Positions 1 to 5,670 of a DNA stretch of 6,738 bases are shown here, piece after piece (position 1 is the first letter of the stretch; the number at the start of each line of letters is the position of its first letter). Below the pieces are notes generated by a model that saw only the letters and a program-made list of their open reading frames with translations, did no database searches and was not told where the DNA came from. The stretch lies in contig CALCIA010000036.1 of assembly GCA_937907435.1 (NCBI GenBank), forward strand, positions 1 through 6,738, read 5' to 3'. A program made the translations under genes and the position numbers. The DNA comes from an uncultured Actinomycetes bacterium (GTDB lineage: Bacteria; Actinomycetota; Thermoleophilia; Solirubrobacterales; 70-9).

Positions 1-117
1 CAGCCTGCCCGGGCCGTGGCGAGAGGGGCGGGTCCCTGACCGGGCGACAGCTTGCCGGGCCTGGACCCTCCGAGCGACAGCCTGCGGGGCCTGGACCTTC
101 CGGGCGCCAGCCTCCGG
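1..117 (-). repeat. Modular ~30-bp-unit repeat downstream of recN (left copy)
   Basis: Read in the recN direction (minus strand), the stretch begins with GGAGGCTGGCG (115-105). It then has two full 30-bp units (104-75 and 74-45) that differ at only a few positions; each ends in GCARGCTGTCG and contains GGTCCAGGCCC. A final longer block (44-1) contains a 27-bp segment (30-4) that is identical to the complement of 6712-6738. The block ends in GGGCAGGCTG, which resembles the end of another unit, so the array probably continues past the window edge. A more diverged unit lies at 134-105. It starts about 58 bp after the recN stop. No coding role is evident. It may be a dispersed extragenic repeat acting in the 3' untranslated region; the function is unknown. 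Confidence 0.8.
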
Positions 118-173
118 TCCCCATCCCTCCCGCCGCGCGCCATCTCCGAGGCCCGCTGACCGCAGACCCGACC

Positions 174-1856
174 CTATGCCGCCGCGAGCAGCTCCCGGGC
201 GTGCTGGGTCGCAGCTTCGTCGCCGCCCTCGCCGCCGAGCATACGGCGGATCTCCTCGACCACGGCCTCGCCGGACAGGCGCTCTACCGTCGCCACCGCG
301 TGGTCGGTGTCGGTGTCCTTTTCGAGGCGGAAGTGGACATCGGCGAGGGAGGCGACCTGAGGCAGATGGGTGATGCAGAGGACCTGGTGGTCGGCGCCCA
401 GGGCCTTGAGACGCTCGCCGACCACGCGGGCGGTGTTGCCGCCGATACCGGCGTCGATCTCGTCGAAGACCAGGGTCGCGGCGCCCGCCGCCGGGCCGAG
501 GCCGCTGAGCGCCAGCATCACGCGCGAGAGCTCGCCACCGGAGGCGGCGTCGCGGAGCGGCGCGGGCTCGATGCCGGGGTTCGGGGCGACGCGCAGCTCG
601 ACCGTCTCGCGGCCCGAGGCGCCGTAGTCGTCCGGATGGGGATCGAGGACGACCTCGAGGCGCGCGCCGTCCATCGCCAGGCTCGCCAGCTCGCTCGCCA
701 CCCGCTCCTCCAGCGGGCCCGCCGCCTTCTCGCGCCCGGCGCTCAATTTCTTGCCGAGCTTCGCCCGGCGCGCCTCCGCCTCGGCCAACGCCGCGGTCGC
801 CTCCGCCCCGCGCACCTCGGCGCCCTCCAGCCGCGCGATCTCCGCGCGGCAGCGCTCGGCGTGGGCGAGCACCGACTCGACGGTGCCGCCGTGCTTGCGT
901 TCCAGCCGGTCGAGTGCCTCCAGTCGTTCCTCCACCGCGACCAGCCCGCCCGGGTCGGCGGCGATGCTCTCGGCGTAGTCGCGAAGCTCCGCCGCCACGT
1001 CGCCGACCTCGACGTTCAGCGCCGCCACCCGCTCGGCGATCCGGTCGAGCGTCGGGTCCACCCCGGTCGCCGCGGCAAGGTTCGATTCGGCCACGGCCAG
1101 CGACGCCGCCGCGCCGCCGCCTTCGAGGTCGGCCCCGGCCAGCCCGGCGTGGGCTCCCGCCGCCGCCGCGTGCAGGCCCTCGGCGTGGCGCAGGCGCTCG
1201 CGGTCGGCCGCCAGCGCCGCCCGCTCCTCGGGGTCGGGTTCGACTTCCTCGATCTCGGAGAGCTCGTAGCGATAGAGGTCGAGATCACGCTCCCGCGAGC
1301 CCTCCCGCTCGCGCAGCTCCGCCAGCTCGCCGGCGAGCCGCCCGACCTCCCGGTGCGCTTCGCGATACTCCTCGCGCAGCGCCAGGTGCTTCGCCCCGGC
1401 GAAACCGTCGAGCACCTCCATCTGGGTCGAGGAGATCGTCAGCTTGCGGTGCTCGTGCTGGCCGAAGAAGGCGACAAGGCGGCCGCCGAGCGCCTTCAGG
1501 TCGGCCGCCGTCGCGGCGCGCCCGGCGACGAATGCGCTGGTCCGCCCGCCCGCCGAGACCCGCCGTCCCAGCACCACCTCCTCGGCGCCCGCGGGGAGCC
1601 GCTCGGCGAGCTCCGCCAGCTCGGGGTCGTCGAGCAGCCCGGCGGGCAGGTCGAAGACCCCCTCGACCCAGGCCTCCGCCGCGCCGGGCCGCACGATCCC
1701 GGATTTCGCCTTGCCCCCCATCAACAGGTCGAGCGAGTGGGCGAGCACGGTCTTCCCTGCCCCGGTCTCGCCGGTGATCGCGTTCAGCCCCTCGCCGAGC
1801 CGTAGCTCGGCCCGCTCGATCAGCAGCAGGTTCTCGATCCGCAGCTCGCGCAGCAC
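174..1856 (-). CDS. recN: DNA repair protein RecN (SMC-like ATPase)
   Basis: RecN is a cytoplasmic SMC-family ATPase that acts early in recombinational repair of double-strand breaks. The 560-residue protein has the whole family layout. An N-terminal ATPase half carries Walker A GETGAGKT (29-36) and a Q-loop-like FGQHEHRKL (131-139). A long charged, Ala/Glu/Arg-rich coiled-coil region follows (about 155-400). The C-terminal half carries the ABC signature SGGELSR (439-445), Walker B LVFDEIDAGIGG (462-473) and the switch-His segment CITHLPQVA (494-502). Length matches the family (about 550-590). The start is GTG at 1856, which gives the expected MLRELRIENL opening; the ribosome binding site before it is weak. 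It lies 30 bp after the transporter and is the last gene of the minus-strand run. RecN is SOS-induced in many bacteria, but I see no convincing LexA box near it. Complete and unbroken. Confidence 0.97.
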   Translation of the reverse strand: MLRELRIENLLLIERAELRLGEGLNAITGETGAGKTVLAHSLDLLMGGKAKSGIVRPGAAEAWVEGVFDLPAGLLDDPELAELAERLPAGAEEVVLGRRVSAGGRTSAFVAGRAATAADLKALGGRLVAFFGQHEHRKLTISSTQMEVLDGFAGAKHLALREEYREAHREVGRLAGELAELREREGSRERDLDLYRYELSEIEEVEPDPEERAALAADRERLRHAEGLHAAAAGAHAGLAGADLEGGGAAASLAVAESNLAAATGVDPTLDRIAERVAALNVEVGDVAAELRDYAESIAADPGGLVAVEERLEALDRLERKHGGTVESVLAHAERCRAEIARLEGAEVRGAEATAALAEAEARRAKLGKKLSAGREKAAGPLEERVASELASLAMDGARLEVVLDPHPDDYGASGRETVELRVAPNPGIEPAPLRDAASGGELSRVMLALSGLGPAAGAATLVFDEIDAGIGGNTARVVGERLKALGADHQVLCITHLPQVASLADVHFRLEKDTDTDHAVATVERLSGEAVVEEIRRMLGGEGGDEAATQHARELLAAA

Positions 1857-1886
1857 CCCAACCGGTTTAGCAGTGCCGGCGGCGGA

Positions 1887-3425
1887 TCAGGCGGCGTCAG
1901 GGGCGCTATTTGCGGGCTCTTGGGCCGGAGCCTCGCCGTGCTGCACGAAAGAAGAGGAGCGGGTGAGGGCGAAACCGGCGATCGCGCCGACGATCGAGAC
2001 GATCGCGCCGATCAGCAGGATCGAGTTGAGGGCGCCGACGAAGGCGACGTCGGAGGCGTGGACCGCTTTCGCGTGGATGCCCGGGGGCAGGTTCAACGCG
2101 GCGACCGCGCGCGAGCCGCCCGAGGCGACGATTTCGCCGAGCCCGTGCGGCGCGTGCGGCAGCAGCTCGCCGAGCCTCGAGTTGATCTGCGACTGGAAGA
2201 CGGCGCCGAGCGCGGCGACGCCGGTGGCGATCCCGACCTGGCGGAAGGTCGAGTTGATCCCCGACCCCATCCCCGATTTCTCCGGCGGGACCACCGCGAT
2301 CGCCGACTGGCCGATCGCCGGGTTGACGATCCCGACGCCGAGCCCGCTGACGACGAAGCCGACGAGGAGCGCCGTCCAGGTCGACGACGCCGTGATGCCG
2401 TGCATGAACAGCAGGCCGATGCCCACCAGCGCCATGCCGACGCCGAACAACGCCCGCACCGCGACCCGGTTGAGAAGCGGCCCGGCGAGGATCGATGCGG
2501 CGAAAGCGAGGATGGTCTGTGGCAGGAAGCGCACGCCGGCTTCAAGCGGCGAGTAGTCGAGCACACCCTGCAGATAGATCGTGAGGTAGAGGAAGAGCGC
2601 GAACATGCTGGCGGAGAGCGTGAAGGCCACCGCCGAGACCCCGTTGAAGGCGGGGTTGCGGAACAGCGACAGATCGAGCATCGGGTGGCGACTGCGCATC
2701 TCGATCCCGACGAAAGCGGCGAGCAGGGCGACGGCGCCGACCAGACAGACGACGATCGGCAGGCTGCCCCAGCCTTCCGGGTTGCCGCGGATCAGCCCGA
2801 AGATCAGCAGGAAGAGTGCCGCGGAGAAGGTGACGAGGCCGGGGATGTCGAGCGGTTCCGGTTCCGCGCCGAAGACGTTGCGAACTTTCCGCTCGGTCAG
2901 GAACATCGCGACGATCCCGATCGGGACGTTGACGAAGAAGATCCACTCCCAGCCGAAGCTCTCGGTGATGAGGCCGCCGATCAGCGGCCCGACCGCGACC
3001 GCGCCGCCGACCGTCGCGCCCCAGACGCCGAACGCCGTCGCCCGCTCTTTGCCTTGGAACTCCTGGCCGATCAGGGCGAGCGCGGTGGCGAACATGCCGG
3101 CGCCGCCGATCCCCTGCAGGCCGCGGCAGAGGTTCAACAGCGTCGGGTCGTTACTGATCCCGCACAGAAACGAGGCGAAGGTGAAAACGCCGAAGCCGAT
3201 CGTGAAGACGCGCCGTCGTCCCAGCCGGTCGCCGAGGCTGCCCGCGGTGAGGAGGAACGAGGCGAGCGTCAGCGCGTATGCGTCGACGACCCACTGGAGC
3301 GACGAGAGGCTGGCATGCAGCGAGCGCTGGATGTCAGGCAGCGCGACGTTGACGATCGTCACGTCGAGCAACATCATGAAGGTCGCCACGGAGACGAGCG
3401 TGAGGGTCCACCATTTGCGCTCCAT
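1887..3425 (-). CDS. DHA2-type MFS efflux transporter (EmrB/QacA-like)
   Basis: An inner-membrane drug/proton antiporter of the major facilitator superfamily, 512 residues, the usual length for the 14-helix DHA2 group. Visible motifs: LDVTIVNVALP in helix 1 (20-30, motif D1); motif A GSLGDRLGRRR between helices 2 and 3 (62-72); the antiporter motif C region ending GPLIGG (146-151), followed by WEWIFFVNVPIG (159-170); and a late FRQVGIATGVAALG segment (394-407). Hydrophobic stretches recur to a final helix at about 461-487, then a short polar Ala/Pro-rich cytoplasmic tail. The start is ATG at 3425, preceded at about 8 nt by GAAAGG. It sits 30 bp after nadK and 30 bp before recN on the same strand, so it is probably co-transcribed with them. 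The substrate cannot be told from sequence. Base composition looks slightly less GC-rich than recN, which is normal for a membrane protein and not evidence of transfer. Confidence 0.94.
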   Translation of the reverse strand: MERKWWTLTLVSVATFMMLLDVTIVNVALPDIQRSLHASLSSLQWVVDAYALTLASFLLTAGSLGDRLGRRRVFTIGFGVFTFASFLCGISNDPTLLNLCRGLQGIGGAGMFATALALIGQEFQGKERATAFGVWGATVGGAVAVGPLIGGLITESFGWEWIFFVNVPIGIVAMFLTERKVRNVFGAEPEPLDIPGLVTFSAALFLLIFGLIRGNPEGWGSLPIVVCLVGAVALLAAFVGIEMRSRHPMLDLSLFRNPAFNGVSAVAFTLSASMFALFLYLTIYLQGVLDYSPLEAGVRFLPQTILAFAASILAGPLLNRVAVRALFGVGMALVGIGLLFMHGITASSTWTALLVGFVVSGLGVGIVNPAIGQSAIAVVPPEKSGMGSGINSTFRQVGIATGVAALGAVFQSQINSRLGELLPHAPHGLGEIVASGGSRAVAALNLPPGIHAKAVHASDVAFVGALNSILLIGAIVSIVGAIAGFALTRSSSFVQHGEAPAQEPANSAPDAA

Positions 3426-3455
3426 CGGCGCAGCCTTTCAAAAGCGGACGGTCGG

Positions 3456-4298
3456 CTAGACCGCGAGGTGCCCGAACTTGTCGCGGATGCGCCCGTAGAA
3501 GCTCGTCCCCGGCAGCTGCGCCAGGCAGCCGGCGGCGTCGAGGAAGCTGACCTCGAGCTCCTTGCCGGACTCGAGCTCGCCGAAGGAGGTGCCGTCGAGG
3601 CCGATTTCGACCGGCTCGCGGTCGGGCGCGTTGCCGACGGTGAGGATGTCGTGCGGGGCGACGACAAGGGCGCGGGCGGTGAGCGAGTGCGGGGCGATGT
3701 AGCTGACCACGTAGCCCTTCACGCCCCAGGCGAGGATCGGGCCGTGGTTGGCGAGGTTGTAGCCGGTCGAGCCGACCGGGGTGGCGGCGACGAGGCCGTC
3801 GCAGCGCACGTGGCCGACCTCGTCGGCGGCGACGCGGTAGCTCAGCTCGGCGACGCGGTCGTGCGGACGGCGCTGCAGGGTGATGTCGTTGAAGCCGATG
3901 GCGCTGCGGCCGCCGGCCTCGACCCGGATCGCGGGCAGCTCGATCGTCTCGACCTCGCCGGCGAAGGCGCGCGTGATCCCTTCCTCGGCGTCGGCGCGCT
4001 CGACCGCGGCGAGGAAGCCGACCGTGCCGAAGTTGACGCCGAAGACAGGCACCTTCGTGCCGGCGAAGCGACGAAGCGCGTGCAGGATCGTGCCGTCGCC
4101 GCCGAGGACCATGCAGAGGTCGGGCGTCTCGCCGTCCCGCTCCAGCTCGACCCCGGCCGCTTCGGCCCCGTGCTTGTCCAGCTCGCCCTGGTCGGCGACC
4201 AAGCGCCACCCCGCCGCCTTGGCGGCCGCGGCGGCGATCGGCACCGCCTCGGTCGCGGCGGGCGGGTGCGAGTGGGTGATCAGCGCCGCGGTCTTCAC
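3456..4298 (-). CDS. nadK: NAD kinase (ATP/polyphosphate-NAD kinase)
   Basis: This enzyme phosphorylates NAD+ to NADP+ in the cytoplasm, the only route to NADP. The 280-residue protein has the hallmark GGDGT (66-70) with the following ILHALR helix; VFGVNFGTVGFL (85-96); the NE/D-type motif here as FNDI (136-139); the substrate loop TPVGSTGYNLANHGPIL (173-189); and the C-terminal APHSLTARALVV (202-213). The start chosen is GTG at 4298, not upstream codons: it yields the family-like MKTAALITHSHP, has a GGAGAG Shine-Dalgarno about 8 nt upstream, and overlaps the tlyA stop by 4 bp (GTGA). The longer frame that opens at 4388 would add a low-complexity Gly/Arg stretch lying within tlyA. Small variations from the common motifs: ND instead of NE, STGY instead of STAY, and NHGP instead of AGGP. 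All are conservative or in loops, so activity is expected. Confidence 0.95.
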   Translation of the reverse strand: MKTAALITHSHPPAATEAVPIAAAAAKAAGWRLVADQGELDKHGAEAAGVELERDGETPDLCMVLGGDGTILHALRRFAGTKVPVFGVNFGTVGFLAAVERADAEEGITRAFAGEVETIELPAIRVEAGGRSAIGFNDITLQRRPHDRVAELSYRVAADEVGHVRCDGLVAATPVGSTGYNLANHGPILAWGVKGYVVSYIAPHSLTARALVVAPHDILTVGNAPDREPVEIGLDGTSFGELESGKELEVSFLDAAGCLAQLPGTSFYGRIRDKFGHLAV

Positions 4299-4315
4299 TC
4301 CTCGCCCTCTCCGTC
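4295..4315 (-). promoter_or_regulatory. GTGA stop/start overlap with Shine-Dalgarno coupling tlyA and nadK
   Basis: The tlyA stop TGA (4297-4295) shares bases with the nadK start GTG (4298-4296). A GGAGAG sequence lies about 8 nt before the GTG, inside the last tlyA codons. This arrangement decides the nadK start and implies translational coupling by ribosome re-initiation. Confidence 0.8.
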
Positions 4316-5104
4316 GACCCCTGCCATGTCTGCCTCGGCGACGGCCCGCTCCAGATCCTCCACCACCTGACCCTCTCCCCCACACCACACAAACGTCTCC
4401 CGGTTGCCCTTCGGGCCGGGGAGCCCCGAGGAGGCGATGCCGCGGACCGGCAACCCGAGCTCACGGGCGGCGAGCGCCACCTTCAGCACCGCCTCCTGGC
4501 GGTCGGCGGGGTCGCGGACGACGCCGCGGCCGACGCGTCCCTTCTCGAGCTCGAACTGCGGCTTCACCATCGCCAGCACTTCGCCGCCCGGCGCCAGGCA
4601 GGTGGCGACCGCGGGCAGGATCTTGGCGAGGCCGATGAAGGAGACGTCGATCGTCGCCAGCGAGGCGAGAAACGGCAGATCGGCGGGCCCGAGCGCGCGC
4701 GCGTTCAGGCGCTCGATCACGGTGACGCGGGGGTCCTTGCGGAGGCGGGCGTCGATCTGGCCGTAGGCGACGTCGACGGCGGCGACCCGGGCCGCGCCCC
4801 GCTGCAGCATGCAGTCGGTGAAGCCCCCGGTCGAGGCGCCGACGTCGAGGCAATCGCGGCCGGCGACGTCGATCGCGAGCGCCTCCAGGGCGTTCTCCAG
4901 CTTGATCCCGCCGCGCGAGACGAAGCGCGGCCGCGCCTCCAGCACGAATTCGGCCTCCGGCTCGACCAGCTGGCTCGGCCGCAGGGCGACCGGCCCGTCG
5001 GTGCCGACCCGCACTTCGCCGGCCCGCACCGCGCCCGCGGCGGCGGAGCGCGAAGGAAAGAGCCCGCGCTCGGCCAGCACGGCGTCTATCCGGGCCTTCT
5101 TCAT
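4295..5104 (-). CDS. tlyA: TlyA-family 16S/23S rRNA 2'-O-methyltransferase
   Basis: TlyA uses S-adenosylmethionine to methylate ribose 2'-OH groups of rRNA; in mycobacteria the targets are 16S C1409 and 23S C1920, and loss gives capreomycin resistance. The protein has 269 residues (M. tuberculosis TlyA: 268). Residues 1-60 form an S4 RNA-binding domain (RIDAVLAERGL...SR). Residues from about 61 form an FtsJ-like Rossmann methyltransferase, with the SAM-binding motif DVGASTGGFTD (87-97) and the second-strand acid D111. The K-D-K-E catalytic tetrad is complete: K68, D153, K181 (in VKPQFE) and E236. ATG at 5104 fits the start of the S4 domain exactly, though no clear Shine-Dalgarno precedes it, so translation may be leaderless or weakly initiated. 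It is the first gene of the minus-strand operon and is translationally coupled to nadK. Older annotations call the family haemolysin; that is less likely to be the real role. Confidence 0.96.
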   Translation of the reverse strand: MKKARIDAVLAERGLFPSRSAAAGAVRAGEVRVGTDGPVALRPSQLVEPEAEFVLEARPRFVSRGGIKLENALEALAIDVAGRDCLDVGASTGGFTDCMLQRGAARVAAVDVAYGQIDARLRKDPRVTVIERLNARALGPADLPFLASLATIDVSFIGLAKILPAVATCLAPGGEVLAMVKPQFELEKGRVGRGVVRDPADRQEAVLKVALAARELGLPVRGIASSGLPGPKGNRETFVWCGGEGQVVEDLERAVAEADMAGVDGEGEE

Positions 5105-5225
5105 CGTCGGAAAGCTACAGCGACCCCGAAACCGCGCCCCCGGGTACCCATCCCCCGCAACCGCATGACCCCCGCCACCCGTTTACGGACTTTTAACGCT
5201 CGTGCCGACCCGACCCTGCCAGCCT

Positions 5226-5233
5226 GGTATACA
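5226..5233 (+). promoter_or_regulatory. Possible extended -10 promoter element
   Basis: TGGTATACA (TG at 5225-5226, TATACA at 5228-5233) matches an extended -10 box for plus-strand transcription starting near 5240. No good -35 is visible at 17-18 bp upstream. GTATAC is itself palindromic, so it could serve the minus strand (tlyA) instead. Weak evidence. Confidence 0.3.
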
Positions 5234-5308
5234 AGGAATGCCTCCTATTTCGCCTGTTCAAGCCAAATCCGGCATCAGAGCAGGGGAAAACCCCAAAAAA
5301 AGAAGGCC

Positions 5309-5328
5309 TCTGTGACCCCCCTCACAGA
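5309..5328. promoter_or_regulatory. CRP/FNR-family operator-like palindrome
   Basis: The core is TGTGACCCCCCTCACA, an exact match to the TGTGA-N6-TCACA consensus of CRP-type regulators, including actinobacterial CRP/GlxR. The palindrome extends one further pair each side (TC...GA). TACGCT (5348-5353) could be a -10 with a start near 5360, placing the palindrome at about -41.5 (class II geometry); that -10 matches only the three most conserved bases. Alternative: on the minus strand the same arms form a hairpin followed by GGCC and a T-rich run (5304-5295), which could be an intrinsic terminator. Confidence 0.55.
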
Positions 5329-5541
5329 CAACCAGCACATACGTTCGTACGCTGTTCAAGGATTCAGTCGGAGCAACCGATAGGAAACAAACAGAGAACT
5401 TTTTGGTCGAGTCCCGCGTCGTAAATATGGCCCTAGATGCTTCCCACATCTGGCGCCCGCGACACAACTGGGCTCACCTACCTCCCACAGATCCACATAT
5501 ATAGAGATACATATCTCTCCTCCCTGTAGTAACCCCAGAAG

Positions 5542-5570
5542 CGCCCCGGCTCCCCGCCGGGGCGTTTTCT
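5542..5570 (+). terminator. Rho-independent terminator
   Basis: CGCCCCGGC (5542-5550) and GCCGGGGCG (5556-5564) form a perfect 9-bp GC stem with a TCCCC loop, followed directly by TTTTCT (5565-5570). The AGAAG just before the stem can pair with the T run and lengthen it. The T run is on the plus strand only, so it stops plus-strand transcripts. It insulates or attenuates the downstream epimerase gene. Confidence 0.8.
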
Positions 5571-5631
5571 GTTGTGGAGGTTTCCGGGGGTGGAATCGGC
5601 CGGGTCGTCCAAAGCCCTGCAGGCCACTTGT

Positions 5632-5647
5632 GCAACCATTCGGTTGC
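5632..5647. promoter_or_regulatory. Operator-like palindrome GCAACC-N4-GGTTGC
   Basis: A perfect 6+6 inverted repeat (GCAACC, ATTC, GGTTGC) ends 9 bp before the epimerase Shine-Dalgarno. Its size and position fit a dimeric repressor site or a small hairpin in the leader. No specific regulator can be named. Confidence 0.4.
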
Positions 5648-5656
5648 GTCCCAAAT

Positions 5657-5664
5657 GGAGGGGG
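5657..5664 (+). promoter_or_regulatory. Ribosome binding site of the epimerase gene
   Basis: GGAGGGGG, 6 nt before GTG at 5671, is the best Shine-Dalgarno in the window. It fixes the epimerase start at 5671 rather than at the internal ATG/GTG codons. Confidence 0.75.
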
Positions 5665-5670
5665 TGGCGT

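Larger units (their letters stand above)
5240..5570 (+). ncRNA. Candidate structured small RNA or leader RNA ending at a terminator
   Basis: A strong plus-strand terminator (5542-5570) has no protein gene in front of it, so some plus-strand transcript must begin upstream in the intergenic region. Two possible starts exist: near 5240 after the TATACA box, or near 5360 after TACGCT (5348-5353), which lies 41-42 bp from the centre of the CRP-like palindrome. The RNA would be about 330 or 210 nt and would contain the hairpins at 5432-5453 and 5503-5518. It does not match tRNA, tmRNA, RNase P, SRP RNA or any riboswitch consensus I can recall. It could also be an attenuated 5' leader of the epimerase gene, which starts 100 bp after the terminator. 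This is inferred from the terminator and context, not from family recognition. Confidence 0.33.
5105..5670. other. Long, comparatively AT-rich divergent intergenic region
   Basis: The 566 bp between the divergent starts of tlyA and the epimerase hold no convincing gene. From about 5165 to 5535 the composition is plainly less GC-rich than everything around it, with A/T runs (5295-5301, 5400-5405) and TATATA (5498-5503). Inverted repeats recur: GGGG-AAAA-CCCC (5283-5294), TCTGTGA/TCACAGA (5309-5328), TCGG/CCGA (5368-5380), CCTAGATG/CATCTGG with a bulge (5432-5453), AGAGATA/TATCTCT (5503-5518), a terminator (5542-5570) and GCAACC/GGTTGC (5632-5647). Open frames of up to about 72 codons exist, but they lack Shine-Dalgarno sequences and recognisable products. 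The region must hold promoters for both flanking genes and may encode a structured RNA. Confidence 0.75.

Noticed and set aside
201..1805. Long plus-strand open frame antisense to recN, continuous with the in-frame 30-bp (10-codon) repeats at the left end
   Set aside because: In very GC-rich DNA antisense frames stay open by chance. recN on the other strand has every family motif, and the antisense product is low-complexity Arg/Ala/Gly sequence.
1920..4370. 816-codon plus-strand open frame antisense to the transporter and nadK
   Set aside because: The product is highly charged Asp/Arg/Glu/Ala sequence mirroring the codons of the two real genes; no domain is recognisable.
5336..5352. Possible LexA box (CGAAC-N4-GTGCT on the minus strand) that might control recN
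   Set aside because: Only 8 of 10 consensus bases match, the second half-site is poor, and recN is over 3 kb away as the fourth gene of the operon.
5254..5360. Direct repeat CTGTTCAAG at 5254-5262 and 5352-5360
   Set aside because: Nine bases repeated once within a few hundred bases is plausible by chance, and nothing else aligns around the copies.
5165..5383. 72-codon plus-strand frame in the intergenic region
   Set aside because: No Shine-Dalgarno, no recognisable motif, unbiased composition, and it runs through the CRP-like palindrome.
5400..5420. GGTCGAGTCCCG resembling a tRNA T-arm
   Set aside because: It lacks the GGTTCGA core, and no acceptor, D-arm or anticodon arm can be drawn around it.
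5489..5497. AGATCCACA as a DnaA box in an AT-rich region (replication origin)
   Set aside because: A single 7-of-9 match with no cluster of boxes and no dnaA/dnaN context.
5427..5504. 25-codon His-rich frame (ATG to TAG) before the terminator, as an attenuator leader peptide
   Set aside because: It has no ribosome binding site, its four His codons are scattered rather than clustered, and the downstream gene is not a His biosynthesis gene.
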